A stretch of DNA of 64,000 nt, taken from NCBI GenBank assembly GCA_963971225.1, contig OZ020267.1:98065536-98129535 (forward strand), given 5' to 3'. A program made the position numbers and the translations under genes. Every line of letters starts with the position of its first letter. Within the stretch, counting starts at the first letter, position 1. The DNA comes from Melieria omissa. Lineage: Eukaryota; Arthropoda; Insecta; Diptera; Ulidiidae. The notes under the pieces are model-generated. The model ran no database searches. It was not told the DNA's origin and was given only the letters and a program-made list of their open reading frames with translations. Shown here piece by piece: positions 20,241 to 32,169 of this stretch.

Positions 20241-20318
20241 CCAACTTGTATTTTTAGAGATATCAGCGTGTATGATATGCAGTCTTTATGGGTATGGAAA
20301 TTTTGCGGTCTTTCTAGT
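20241..20318 (+). repeat. Unknown dispersed repeat, copy 1
   Basis: This 78-bp segment ends in TTTGCGGTCTTTCTAGT and matches 59674-59751 without gaps at roughly 80% by eye. Both follow a T-rich stretch containing GACTTTTATTTTTTTA or similar. No inverted ends are visible. Confidence 0.7.
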
Positions 20319-20989
20319 GCTAAGAAAGATAGCTTGGTAGGTGTGAAGAAGTGGAGAGGACATGGAAGCCCATTGTAATGCCAAACTTATGTTAACTTCA
20401 CTCAAATCACTGATTACTGGTAAAATGAACAGCAATGTCTACCTGCCTGTGTCCTTGGATACTCGCAACAACTCGGCTGACTCACAGAGCTACTTAGTTT
20501 AAAATTCTATCAATCACCGAGTCGAGTCAGAAAAGGCAAATAAATTAGTGTCAGAAAAACCTTGAAGCACATTCCTTGCTATCTCCATCCTCTGTCTATC
20601 CCCAAACTGTGCCTTACTCATTTAGGGACCCCCATTCTGCTCTGGGGTAGAAGAGATTCCCAAGCAAGAAATTAAGAAACTTCTGAATTTCGGTAGAAAC
20701 ACTCAAATTTTCACTGATCTTTCGACAACCCACAATACTAAGGAGCTTTAATTGGTAGCCGTAGGAACCCAACAATGTCTATTAGAGGCCGACCTGGTCT
20801 ACCAGCCCTCCTAACCTTACCTTATCTTCCTAACGAAACTAAATAAGTTGCTAATTGTTTTATCTCCTAGATACCTTCTTCCTAGACACTTTCTTTTTCT
20901 TCTAAAGAATGCAGAAGAAGTGCATGGAAATTCAAGTATATTTTCATCCTTTTTTTAGTCCATGCTACATCCGCTGAAATCACTTCAAA
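20319..20989. other. Unassigned non-coding stretch
   Basis: This is unique-looking sequence of moderate GC with no motif recognised. Confidence 0.35.
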
Positions 20990-21660
20990 ATAGTGCGAAC
21001 CTTCAAATGTGAGCATCCATTAAACAGTGATCACCGATCAGTGACTGAGCACTAATTGCTGCTCTAAGCTGAACCCATTTTAACGATAAAAGACCTCTGG
21101 TTTATTTTTAGTGGAAACGTTTTTTTGAAACGACGACATTTGGATTAGGCCAAAAAAATTATTACAAGGTCCTCTGAACCTTAATATGTGGACACCTATT
21201 GAACAGTGGCCAGTTACCGAGCTTTAGACTTAACTCAAAGCTGAACTTTTCTTAATGAAAAGACCTCTGGTCTCTTTATAGTGGGAGAAGATTCCTGAAA
21301 TGACGAAATCTATATTAGATCAAAGAAATCATTACAAAGTAAGTACTTTGTGTGTAAGTAAATACTTTCTGTGTACATTTTGGACAGTGACCTGTAATAT
21401 GACAATGACTGAACAATAAACATGTGCTCCGAGCTGGATTTGTTTTAGAAAAATAAGTTTTCTTGAACCACGAGTTTTAAATTTTCTAAGCCGACGAGAT
21501 TCAAATTAGGTGAAGAAAGTCATTAAAGCTTGAATCATTACAGCAATCATGGCTGCGAGTTGGTCTCTTTTTAGTAAGAACACTTTTCCAAAACAAAAAG
21601 GTGATGGCTTCAAAATGGTCTCTTTTTAGCAAAAAAAGTTTAGTTTTCTAAAACAACTTG
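20990..21660 (+). repeat. Decayed tandem array, about 170-bp period
   Basis: Successive units begin GAACCTTCAAATGTG (20998) and GAACCTTAATATGTG (21177). They contain AACAGTG(A/G)(T/C)C, GCTGAAC, AAAAGACCTCTGGT, a T-rich AGTGG block and ATT(A/C)ATTACAA(G/A)GT. A third, weaker unit follows from about 21345 and a partial fourth from about 21520. Confidence 0.7.
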
Positions 21661-22159
21661 ATCCCGCTTGATTGCAGCTCATCTGAAGTTTCATGTATGA
21701 AGCTGACTAGTATAATTTATAAAACCTATGTTTATTACAGAATTTCTAAACGTTACCACATCTTGAACAACCTGTGATACCCGGTCGATTCAGCTCGTCT
21801 ACCTTATAGCACCTTGAAATGTTCTTAAGTTCTGGAACCAATCACACATAGGAGAGTTTGAAGCGATCGATTTGCGATTCAGCTGTCTGCTAAGAGCTTA
21901 GAACAGACTTTCATGTTATTAAAACTGCCAGACAAACCAGATCTTAAGAAAACGAATTAATTGTTCGTTTAAACAACAATAGTTACTCAGAAATCTTGTC
22001 CAGAAGGAACAACCCATTGTGTCACTCATTTCAGATTAATCGATCAAGTAGTTCTTGAGTCTATAAAAGACATACAGGAAACCATACATTCATTCAAGGA
22101 CAGTTAGAAGGACATCAGTATTGGGGTCTTTACCATAAAAAATTAAACATTTGACTTCT
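21661..22159. other. Unassigned non-coding stretch
   Basis: Nothing recognised. It borders the GTGAT satellite. Confidence 0.35.
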
Positions 22160-23150
22160 TTTGATTCGTTATGTGATGTGATGTTCTGGATCTGTTCTGG
22201 ATCTGGTGGTGTCATGTGATCTGTTGCCATGTTATCTGATTTAATGTGTTGTGATGTAATGTGATGTAATTTCAAGGGGTTTGATTTAATGTGATTTGAT
22301 ACAATGGAATGTGAGGTGATTTGATTTAATCTGATTAGATGTGATGTAATATGATGTAATATGAAAAGGGATTTGAAGCGATTTGATATAATATTATGTG
22401 CGCTTATTAGACTTGATCTGACATGATGTGATCAGATGTGGTGTAATTTAACCTGTTGTCTTCTTATGTGATGTGACGTCATATGGTTTATTTTGGTATT
22501 AGATATAATTTAATACAGTGTAATGTCAGGTGATCTGATTTGACCTCAAGTGATTTGATGTGATGTTATCTGATGTAATTTGATGTGATGTCACTGGTTT
22601 TCCACTTGACTTGATCTGACGTGATGTGATCACAAGTGGTGGGATGTGATATGATGTGAAATTATCTGATATGATCTAATGTGGTGTGATGTGATATGAT
22701 ATGATGTGATGTGATGTGATGTGATGTGATGTGATATGATATGATGTGATGTGATGTGATGTGATGTGATGTGATGTGATGTGATGTGATGTGATGTGAT
22801 GTGATGTGATGTGATGTGATGTGATGTGATGTGATGTGATGTGATGTGATGTGATGTGATGTGATGTGATGTGCCATGATGTGATGTGATGTGATGTCAT
22901 ATGGTTGCAATGTAAAGTTATGATGATGTGAAGTTATCTGATTTAATGTGATATGATGTGATATTATCTGATCTAATGTGATGTGATGTCATGACATGTG
23001 GTATAATGTGATGTGAGGTGATGTTATGTGATGGTGTTATATGATGTGTTGCAATCTGATCTGATCTGATGTGAAGTGATCTGATCTGATCTGCTGATGT
23101 CTGATCTGATCTGAACTGATGTGAGGTGATGTGATCTTATCTAATCTAAT
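22160..23150 (+). repeat. GTGAT pentanucleotide satellite with decayed edges
   Basis: The core at about 22690-22872 is almost pure (GTGAT)n. Both flanks, for about 500 bp upstream and 270 bp downstream, keep the five-base beat with many substitutions (GATTT, GATCT, TAATG). This suggests an old long array with a recently homogenised centre. Repeated His-Ile-Thr-Ser frames on the minus strand are artefacts of the repeat. Confidence 0.95.
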
Positions 23151-23500
23151 ATTATATTCGCATTTCATTGTATTTACTTTAAATTTCCCATTATCTTGAT
23201 GTCGTTAGGTTCGATGTACAACAACAAACAATAAATTATATATATATTAAATAATTCCTCAAACACATATGTATGTTACGTATATATGTACATATTTATT
23301 GCTCCCCCACCTTCACACCAAGTAATTAGAAATTCAAACACACACACACTTGTACTCGCATTCACAATTCTAATAAGATTTTTATTTTATTCCAACAATT
23401 TTATTATTATTATTTATGGTTGTGGCATTGTGATTGTTGTTTTGTTTGCTCAATTCTTGGCGTTATTATTGCTGTAATCGCGCACACTCAATAACGGCAT
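23151..23500. other. AT-rich stretch with CA tract
   Basis: It contains TATATA and a (CA)n at about 23337-23350. No gene seen. Confidence 0.4.
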
Positions 23501-23760
23501 TTTAATTACTTTTGCCCCCATCGCTGCGTTGTGTCCCTCGCGAGCGAGCGGCACACACGACGGCCAACGTGCTCGGCCGCCGCTACCATAACCTCACTGC
23601 GAGCTACCTGGGCGCGCTGAAGTGTTTGCACATGTCCATCCATTCAACTATTCGTCAGGCGCGGCGTTGGTGAGACGGCCGGTGCGGCACATGTCGGCAT
23701 GTGAGCCAAGTTCGCGCCGCACACCGTCGCTGGCCAGCGCACTTGTGGCTATTACACAAT
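23501..23760. promoter_or_regulatory. GC- and CpG-rich island, candidate promoter or 5' exon
   Basis: This 260-bp block is strikingly GC-rich and CpG-dense (for example CCCTCGCGAGCGAGCGGCAC) between AT-rich flanks. No long open frame is present. In fly genomes such islands in large introns often mark first exons, promoters or conserved enhancers. Assignment is inference from composition alone. Confidence 0.35.
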
Positions 23761-24313
23761 AAAAAAATTTAAAAAAAAATTCTTAAATATGAAATAAAAA
23801 CAGAATAATAAATAAAAATAAATAAAATAAAAATCCAGTCAGTTGTGTTGTTTGTTCAGAACTCTGATTTCGCAGGTCTTTTATATTATTTCTTTTTTTG
23901 TTTAGTAATAATTTTGTTGCTGTGATGTTGTAGTTGTTATGGTTGGTGCTAGAATTGTGGTTGTTGTTGGTTCCACAGAGCTTAAATACTAAAAGACTAA
24001 AAAACGCATTCATCATAAATTTGAAAAAAGTAGTCACTACAGCAACAATTATAACAACAACAATAAAAGTCAATGTTTGAATTGCAGTTTGCAGCAAACT
24101 AGATGGCACGGCATCTTAACCTCAACTAAGATTTCAAATTAAAAAAAAATTAAAAATCAACAAATTAAAAAAAAGTTCAATCTATGAAGAATTTCCTCAA
24201 CTGAGATTTCGTGATAGAAATTAATGCCAAAAACAACAATTGAGTGCACTTGAGAACTTCCAAAGCTATTCGCTCTGAAATGCCGAGTTCAACGCTATAG
24301 CTGGCGTCATGAC
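23761..24313. other. AT-rich non-coding stretch
   Basis: A/T homopolymers and TTG/CAA runs. A 108-residue minus-strand frame here is low-complexity and not credible. Confidence 0.45.
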
Positions 24314-24317
24314 TTAA

Positions 24318-24554
24318 CCCTTTCGGGACTACTGGGATAATACGTCCCAGCAAGTTTTTAATGCCTCTCAAAAAAATTATTCAAATCTTACAACCCACGC
24401 AAAATATTTTTTCGATTTCGGTGTTTCCGCATAAAAGGATGATTTCAGAATGTGTGAGCATCCAATATAATTTTCTAACCCCAACATTCATGGCATCAGA
24501 ACATTTCTACTGAGAGTATTTTGGATTTCAAAAATAAACTCCGTCCCGAAAGGG
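24318..24554 (+). mobile_element. TTAA-type MITE family 1, copy A (piggyBac-like)
   Basis: This 237-bp element lies between TTAA at 24314-24317 and 24555-24558. It has perfect 12-bp inverted ends, CCCTTTCGGGAC. TTAA duplication with CCC...GGG ends is the piggyBac superfamily signature. Subterminally, CTGGGATAATACGTCCCAGC forms a hairpin (24333-24352). It is non-coding and was presumably mobilised by a piggyBac-like transposase elsewhere. Related copies lie at 48239 and 49438. Confidence 0.85.
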
Positions 24555-24558
24555 TTAA

Positions 24559-25678
24559 GGCGAATTGGCCAATTCGTAGGTGAGGCAAAGACGCACAATT
24601 GTTGTTGCCAACTGTTGTGGCATGCCACCGCACATCTTGGTTGATATTTGAAGCCGGCCTCAAAAGCGCTGGCAACTTACTTATTGTGTTGTCTGTTGCC
24701 AACTGATATTCAACTCGGTAAGTCGAAAAAAAAACAACAGCTAACAACAATAACAACAACAAAGCCGTCAACGAGCGCGCATTAAAGTCGGTGTGTAGAA
24801 TTTGTTGAATACAAAAGAATGAAGAAAGACTGAGACGAGCGCAACTTGAAGAATGTGAAAAATCGCATAATCGCAGAATAAAAATAAACAACAACAAAAA
24901 AATTGTATAGCCGAAGCGATTTTTAAGACCACGCAACGCACAAGAAATAAACAGCATAAAACAAATTAAGGTTGCGGCAAAGAAAGAGTGGCACACAGAC
25001 GCGTTAGCAGCAGACAAGAAGAGAGAAGAAGCCATTAAAAGAATTGTGTGGAAAAAAAATTAAGCTAACGCAAATCATTGGAGCCGAGCTGGAGCATGAA
25101 AAGAATGAAATTCAAATCGACAAGGTCGCCAAACTTCAGATTGAGGTATTTGCTGATGCTTGAATGTGTGTAGGAAAGAGAGAGAGCGAGAGAGACTGTG
25201 AGTCAGAAGAAGAGGCAATTCAAGAGTGCTTCAGTCATTAGAAACTCCACATTAGGTTGTTAAATAGTTAGACGAACCAAAGACCAGTAAAAGTGTTTTG
25301 AGTCGACTTATTTGTACTCTACAAGTTGAACGATGAAATATAAACGAGTTAGCTAAAGAGTTATTGACAGATTCTTCTGTTGATCCAATTCAGAGAGACA
25401 TTTTCCATACTTTCCAAGCACTTTGAGCATTAAAAACTCCTTGCTACAGTTTATGTATTCTAGAACCTTAGTTTAGGGTAAAAAAAGAGACAGAAGTTGC
25501 TGTGTGTCTACAGATAAAACGGTGAATCGTGACAAAAATGTATGTATGTTATTAGTTCAAGGTTTTGGAATGAGAGAAGATGGCTTTCTGTTTTGTGGAT
25601 AAAGCGATGTATCACTACTGTGTGGTGCTACAAAGGTTTAGCAGTCAGTAGAACATAGATCTCTCGCAAGGTTTTTCC
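24559..25678. other. Non-coding stretch with GA-rich tract
   Basis: It contains a GAGAGAGAGCGAGAGAGA tract at about 25178-25195, a GAGA-factor-type site cluster. The segment 24559-25080 is moderately GC-rich, with CAA repeats. The minus-strand frame at 24496-25035 overlaps the MITE and is not credible as a gene. Confidence 0.4.
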
Positions 25679-25860
25679 TTCTAAAGAACGCAGATTTAGT
25701 CTTGGGGTCTTCGTAAGAAACTGTTTAGTTCCAATATTCCAAGTTCAATGGAACGTTCAGTTCTTTAGCCTTCTATAGGATGCAGATTGAATCTTGGGGT
25801 CTTCGTAAGAAACTTTTTAGTTCCAATATTCCAAGTTCAATGGAACGTTCAGTTCTTAAT
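25679..25860 (+). repeat. Tandem duplication, 92-bp unit
   Basis: Two copies (from 25679 and 25771) share TCTTGGGGTCTTCGTAAGAA and TTCCAATATTCCAAGTTCAA with only a few changes. This is a recent simple duplication. Confidence 0.92.
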
Positions 25861-25995
25861 GAGAATCCGCGTGGTACTTCGTATATACTTCCTTCCTAAC
25901 AACTCTGGCTTGGACATATCTTCCATATGAATGACGAAACGCCAACGAATGTGATACTTACAGGGTGTTGGAAGAGAAGACCCAATCATTGCTTA

Positions 25996-26323
25996 GTAGT
26001 AGGTTGTAGTGGCTGCCGCTGTGTGAGACACATTTAGGCCTCTATGTGGACCCGTTGTGATACCACAAAATCCTACATTTCCAATGTATGTGTCTTCAAC
26101 ATTTCAAACGAACCGTGAAAGCGGGGCCTATGCCAAATCAGAACGGTGGTTTTTCGCAGTTTTTCTTTCACACTTGGAGATTTGTCATCTTGTAATTCTC
26201 ATCTGCTTCATGTGGATAGCGATAGAAGTAGATGACTGTTTCACCAGCCCGTACGGGGAATCGAACCTAGTGCCTCTGGTGTCAGAAGCCAGCGCTCTAG
26301 CCACTGGACTGTTGAGGCCAGCC
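25996..26323 (-). mobile_element. tRNA-derived SINE, copy 2
   Basis: Inverted relative to copy 1, its 5' end is at 26323 (GGCTGGCCTCAACAGTCCAG on the minus strand). The B box GGTTCGATTCCC lies at about 26257-26268. The body shares ATCTACTTCTATCGCTAT-type sequence and the stretch ending near GCAGCCACTACAACC with the other copies. Target duplications are unclear. It is a decayed but near full-length copy. Confidence 0.85.
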
Positions 26324-26429
26324 ATCACTTGATTGTAATGATGAACTGAAGGAGAAACGCGTCAAAAAGATGAACAGACGGACTGGACGGGGAGTTCTAG
26401 AGCAGGTAATACTCCTCTTCAGGATCGCA

Positions 26430-26565
26430 ACTTGCACTCTATAGGATCCTCATGCTGCCTTTCTCCTTTATGGCGAGGAAACAAGGACATTGTCGCGAAA
26501 GGACATGGCGGCTATTGGGGTATTCCACAGAAAGATGCTTCGTAAAATCTTTGGCCCTGTTTAGC
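26430..26565 (+). pseudogene. Decayed LINE reverse-transcriptase fragment (thumb region)
   Basis: Translation gives FLLYGEETRTLSRKDMAAIG, then VFHRKMLRKIFGPV and a stop. This matches the segment following the RT fingers and palm in several LINE groups, commonly recalled as LLYGSETW...FERKILRKIFGP. An in-frame stop lies just upstream. Only this stub is recognisable. The family is not resolved. Confidence 0.75.
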
Positions 26566-26698
26566 CAAATTGTCTTATGACTCGTGGTCATTTAGTCAAA
26601 AATATACTTTCAACGCTTCAAATTGTTAACATATATAAAAAGCTACTTGAAGCACTTTTTTGCAGTGCAGTGCCGTCAGCAACCTAAACTCTATCATA

Positions 26699-27280
26699 CA
26701 GTAGACGCTCACAAAGTCCAACTACTTTGTCGAGGGGTAGTTCGAATCTCCGAAATGTTCGTCTTTCTAGACTTTTTTAATTCATGTAAGATGTTCAAAA
26801 AATATCGAAACTGCATGTAATAATTTGAATGTATTCGAAATTTTTAATAATTTTTTTCGAAAGTTTTTTCGAAGTTTGAACAAGGGGTAATGTAATGTAA
26901 AAAGTTAAAAATATTAAAACCACATCTAATAATTTGAATGTGATGCAATTTTTTGTTTCATCACATTGAAAAATCTAAAAAGTTGTATTCGCAATTTCGC
27001 CTGAACAATTTCATAAACCTTGTTTACGATTTTAATTTCAACGTCCCGAATAAAAAAATTTGTTTTACGTTTATTCGAAATTTTTAATATTTTTTTTTTC
27101 GAAGGTTTTTCGAAAGCTGAGCCAAATGTTTTTCCCTCCAAACTAGGGAGGGAAAAAAGAAAACGCTGGCAAATTCGAGCCGCCAATTTGAATTTTAGAG
27201 CGTTCAATACTGTAAAATGTGAGGTTCGAATTTATGAAAAATTCGAATCTGTGAGAGTTCGAACTTTCGAGCGCATACTG
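26699..27280. mobile_element. 582-bp TA-flanked non-autonomous element (Tc1/mariner or pogo-like)
   Basis: TA borders (26697-26698 and 27281-27282) enclose inverted ends CAGTAGACGCTC and CAGTATGCGCTC, followed by AAGT.C..AACT on both sides. CAGT-starting ends with TA duplications are usual for pogo/mariner relatives. The interior is strewn with TTCGAA and has an internal repeat (ATTCGAAATTTTTAATA at about 26834 and 27072). Open frames here are short and artefactual. Confidence 0.72.
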
Positions 27281-27282
27281 TA

Positions 27283-28904
27283 TATGAAAATAAAATTAAT
27301 TACCACTTTAAATATTTTTTAGATATAAATTTCATGCCGTCATCAAATAATTACTACAAACAAAAAAAAAACAAAACACTAAAATTGAAGAATGATGCAA
27401 AATGCAGTAAATTAATTTTGAATTTTTGAATGAGATTTTATGCATTTTTGGTTTGATTGTATTTTTGTATTATATGTATTTAGTGTTTTTGAAAATCATG
27501 TCCATTATTTATCTCGTATTAATGCCACAATTTGCATATTAATTTCACATTATTGGTATTGGGAATTATTTTTGCTTAAATTTGTGGCTATTGAAATATG
27601 CGTTGGTGGTTTTGTTTTTGTTCTGTTTGGTCGAATGTTTGAATCAAGCCACACGTTCATTCCACACGTGCAGACAACACACGCACGACAACTAATTTGT
27701 GCTGTTTGTTCAAAGGTAAACACCGCATCACACTCTCACTTTTCTACGCCAACCATAAAATGCATTATTTTCTATCTCTTTCCAACTCGCGAACACATTA
27801 ACCAACTAATGGCCATTACTGAACAACATTTGGCGCACCGAAAAAAAAACGTAAATGACCAACAGTTCAGCATAATGCCAAATTGAAAATTATTTATTAC
27901 AAATAACAACGACAACAATAAAATTGAAATTGTTTGTTTGCATATTTCAAACTGAAAAGCAAATCGAACAATGCAAACATGAAATAAATTTTGCATTGAG
28001 ATAGTTTTATAATAATGTGTATGTGTCTATGTGTGTGTGTGTGTGTTTTTGTTGCACTCATTTACATGTAGTTGTATGGTAGTGTTTTTCAGTATAGTCT
28101 GTTGTTGTTGTAGTCCATTAAGTCACCATAAAGTTGGGGGATTTTGGCGGCAATAACATTTAATTATTAGATTTTAGTGACAAAAGTGCACACAAGCTTA
28201 TAAATACACAGACACACGCACACATAACAGACACACATTAACATATATACATTCATAAGTAAATATGTATGTATGTTTGTATGAATAATAACACCATTAG
28301 CAGCCACTGAAAAGTAGCCCAAAACACATCTTCTGAGCTTCGCTCTTTCTCTTTTAAATGTTTGTTTCTTACTCTTTCACTCAGTTTCTCTCACTCGTTT
28401 ACTCATTTTTTCTTTCAATTACTTTTGTTTGAATGCGCAATTAAAAGCAATTTTAATTTGTACTACAATTGAAATGCGAAAAGTCTACATTTGTCCATGT
28501 GAACTGACCGAACTGAAGTCTCACAGCGTGCAACATGTGACAGTCGGCTTGAATTGCTCGAATATGATTTTTGAAGTGTCACTTTAAGTGTCGTTTCGTT
28601 GTTGTTTGATTGATTTTTTGGGAAATAAAAATGTCGTTTATTTGGCTGTGGTTTTATGATTTGTTTTTCATACCAATCTATGAGAAATTTAAGCAATGGA
28701 AAATTTTTTTTGTAACATTCTCAGACGACAAAATTTTAAAGGTATATTCATTCAGGAAAATCTCCAAAAAAAGTGCGAAATATTTTAGATTATAGGATAA
28801 ACGTGCAGAAGAAATAAAAAAGTAGTGTTTTACTATTCCGACAGTTGTCGCAGATCAGCAGTGTTGTCCTTCCGCTGATAATCTCAATGAACTTTCTAGT
28901 ATAG
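27283..28904. other. AT-rich non-coding stretch
   Basis: TG/CA tracts (28018-28048, 28195-28230) and A/T runs. The 148-residue frame at 27440-27886 has no recognisable domain and is AT-driven. No gene is supported. Confidence 0.45.
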
Positions 28905-29252
28905 ATTAAGTGAGGTTATGGTGGCTGCCTCCATAAGAGACACACACAGAGGCCTGAGGGGCCCTCTGTCATATCACATATTTCACCCGGATTTTCAATG
29001 TGTATGCAACACTGTTACAACACTGCTCCAACATGTGTTACAACACAAATTTCAAGCGATTAGGGGAAGGGGATCTATAGTTTTACGCCGAATCCGAACG
29101 GAGGTTGGCAGTTTTCCTTTCACACTTGGAGGCAATCCTTCATGTGAAAGCGATAGAAGTAGATGAGCGTTTCACCAGCACAAGCTGGGACTCGAACCTA
29201 GGGCCTCAGTATCAGAAGCCGGCGCGCTACCCACTGGACTATCGAGGCTGGC
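28905..29252 (-). mobile_element. tRNA-derived SINE, copy 3
   Basis: Its 5' end is at 29252 (GCCAGCCTCGATAGTCCAGT on the minus strand) and its B box GGTTCGAGTCCC lies at about 29190-29201. The 3' part includes ATAACCTCACTTAATC. Body segments such as the GTGTTGTAACA motif and CGGCGTAAA are shared with copy 1. Flanks AACTTTCTA (about 28890) and AACTTTTCTA (about 29253) hint at a target duplication. Confidence 0.85.
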
Positions 29253-32160
29253 AACTTTTCTATAAATCGAAATAGATCTGAAACCATCTAACCCATCCAA
29301 TCTCGTACACATCTATTAAGTTTAAAAAAGTTTTGTGGATCGAAAGCGCAAATTTTCTAGCTATCTCTAAACATTCTCGTTCTGTGATTTAAAACCGTTC
29401 GTGAGAAAGATTTTATGATTAAGAAGGATTTTGTGCTTGAGAGATGAGCATCGTAAGCGACATAATAATCATAGTGCCGAATATTATTAGTCACATGGCC
29501 GAATATACCCCAAGCAAGGCAGGTCTACGAAACGATCTAAATCTATTGGATCCACCAGATGTTCTAAAGACTTTCGGCGTTTAAAATTTTCAACTCAAAC
29601 CAGAAAGCGAAGGACAGAAACAAATGGAGCGTTCTTTTGGATTCAGTTAAAACCATGTATGGTCGTAGATATATGCCTAAGTTGTCTGATATATGGACCC
29701 TACATCTGAGAGACTTTACAGTAGTCATCAAGACAATATGAGAACCCATTGAAGAAGATTCCTCAGGCAACTATATTTTTCAGCATCGTCATGTGAGTTG
29801 AACCATGGGTTGACATCCTATTTGGAAATGCATGAAGTTGGGCAGCAGGGAAAACCTGGAACACCTACTGTGCACCATCTCCATAACTCGTTTGAGGTGC
29901 TTACGAGCGCCGTCCTTTACAAGACTCGAACAGGTCTCGAAACAAGGCGTTAAACCTCTGTGGAAGTTTGTAATGACTTCTTTAATCACACCTAAACGGA
30001 AATCATATTGGCATTGCTAAGGACCCGTAAGGTCTATGCGTGGCTTAATACCATATTTTCAAATCAATTCCCACTGCCAAGAATTCAAGCAGTGAACGGG
30101 TGAACTTGACAAACATAAATGTAATCGACGCCTGCAGAAGCGGAACTGACTAAGTTGAGGATTCCAGCAGAGAAGTATGGCATTGAATCTGAGTGCGAAG
30201 CGGAGCTTTGTCGGATGCAGTAAAACAAGCTGAACAGTACTTTTATGGATTCAGTTTGAGTAGCACCAATAAACAAAATTATGGGCACAATTTTATATAA
30301 GCACAAGATTCGCAATGTTTATATGGATGTGATTGTGTAGAGAGTAGAGATGTATCTACTTCTACTTCCAACTGAACCTTTTCATAAAACAGTTTTTAAC
30401 TTCAAAACACCCTGAGAACAGTATGATTCATGAATCTTTCAAGGATAATTTTTCAAACTTAGACCAGGGCAAAGTGTGGCTCCTTGGCAACAAAGGATCT
30501 ACTTAAATTTCTTGGGGGGTCGGACAGATTTAAAACACATTAACAGGGAACAATGGACGTCATATTCTGTCTGAGTGCTATGCTTACTGGGTTGTTTCGA
30601 GAGAACACGAGGGGGGAGACGCGAAGACTATTTTCAATGGATTCAGCCGACTTAATTCATCCTAATGAATCTAAAAATCTAGTAGAATTATTTCACCTTT
30701 TCATAGGACAAAAGTTAGTCGCTTAACTCCAAACACCTCCGGACATTTGAGTTAATCTTTTGACAACTGATCTGTTGAGTCACTATGCCGTAAAACCGTT
30801 AAACCGTTAAAGCTTTAATTAGTAATTAAGCTGCTTCAACAAAAAACAGATCCCAATGTTTTCTTATCGCTATTGTAATTTATTTAAATTTTTCTTACTC
30901 ACCTTTTTTGTGATTTGTAGTTGACTCGGCTTATTTGTTTTTTGTTTGCAGAAAAATGCAGCTGGTACTTTTTGCAATAGTTGTGTTTTGTTATTATTAT
31001 TATTGTTGTTTTTCATTTGACGTTATTTGAAAATGTGTTTTAATTTGATTATGAATGCATTTATTTGCTTTAGTAATTTTAATTGATTGATTAAATTTCA
31101 CAAAAACATTGGCTTAGACAGATTTTTATCTCATTAATTGTTGTTGTTGATAATAAAATTTGCATTTCTAAGCGATGTTTAGCTGCCTGGTGCTTGTTTT
31201 TTGTTATTGTTTCCTTTTTTACTTTTATAATTTTTTGTTATTAATTCTTTGTTGCTGTTGTTGTATTTATGTTAAAGCGCACAAATACCCACACACAGAC
31301 ACTCAATGATTGACTTGAATGAACTTTTATTTATGCGCATTTTTTTGTTGTTGTTGCACAAAATTTGCATTTGCCGCAACAATCAAACAACAAAAATTGT
31401 TATGCTTTCAAAAGTCGATTAATTTATTATGCAGAATTTATTATTTGCCATTGATTAGACGTTTGGCAAATTCAAAATATTTTTTTTTACTTTTTTTTTG
31501 CAACAGATTTCAGAAATACTTCAAAGATTTTGTTTGAAAATATTTTTAAATATTTTTCTTTTTAAATTTTCATGCACAGCACATGGAGATTGACGGCTTT
31601 GCTTGGTTGGTTTTCGACACAATGTTTGCTTTGTATATTTTTTAATTATTTATTGTTGTTGTTGTTAAATATGCAATATTTTTAATTTTGTTTATTTAGT
31701 AATACTTTTTTCAAATGACGTATTTGCGTAATGAGATAATGCTTTGAATACTTTTACAATTATTATTTATTGGATTTTTGTGTTTTAATGCTGAATGGTT
31801 TTTTTTTAACTACTTTTTTTAGCTAATTATTTATTTGTATAATTTTTTCAGTGGATTTGTTGCATTCCTTTGCGAATGATCGACTTTTGTTAAAATTAAA
31901 TACACAAATACTAGACGCACTTTTAGTAGCCTGTAGCTGTATCACAAAAATTTTGGATTTCTAAAACGATCTGAAAAGAAAAGAAGAGAGAAAATGGAAA
32001 ATTGATTAGTTTTTTGTTTAGTTGTTTTTAATTGATTTTAATTGTTTTTTAATTTTTATTTAACTGTGTGAATTTTTATTAATACTCTAATTAATGAATT
32101 AAATCGCAAAATTTGAATAAAATATTCTATTTCAATTTTCTATTTTCTATTCAAATTTTT
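29253..32160. other. Long unassigned stretch
   Basis: 29253-30780 has near-balanced composition and may be decayed mobile DNA, but only short broken frames exist. From about 30880 the sequence turns strongly T-rich with TTG runs. Nothing can be named. Confidence 0.35.
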
Positions 32161-32169
32161 GATTTTCTG

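Noticed and set aside
22662..22910. 82- and 74-residue His-Ile-Thr-Ser repeat frames
   Set aside because: Artefact of the GTGAT satellite.
22160..23150. CRISPR-like repeat array
   Set aside because: The repeats are contiguous pentamers without spacers, and the sequence is clearly eukaryotic.
24496..25035. 179-residue minus-strand frame
   Set aside because: Its end lies inside MITE copy A and the rest is compositional, with no conserved motif.
27440..27886. 148-residue plus-strand frame
   Set aside because: AT-rich, Phe/Ile-biased, with no domain or splice context supporting an exon.
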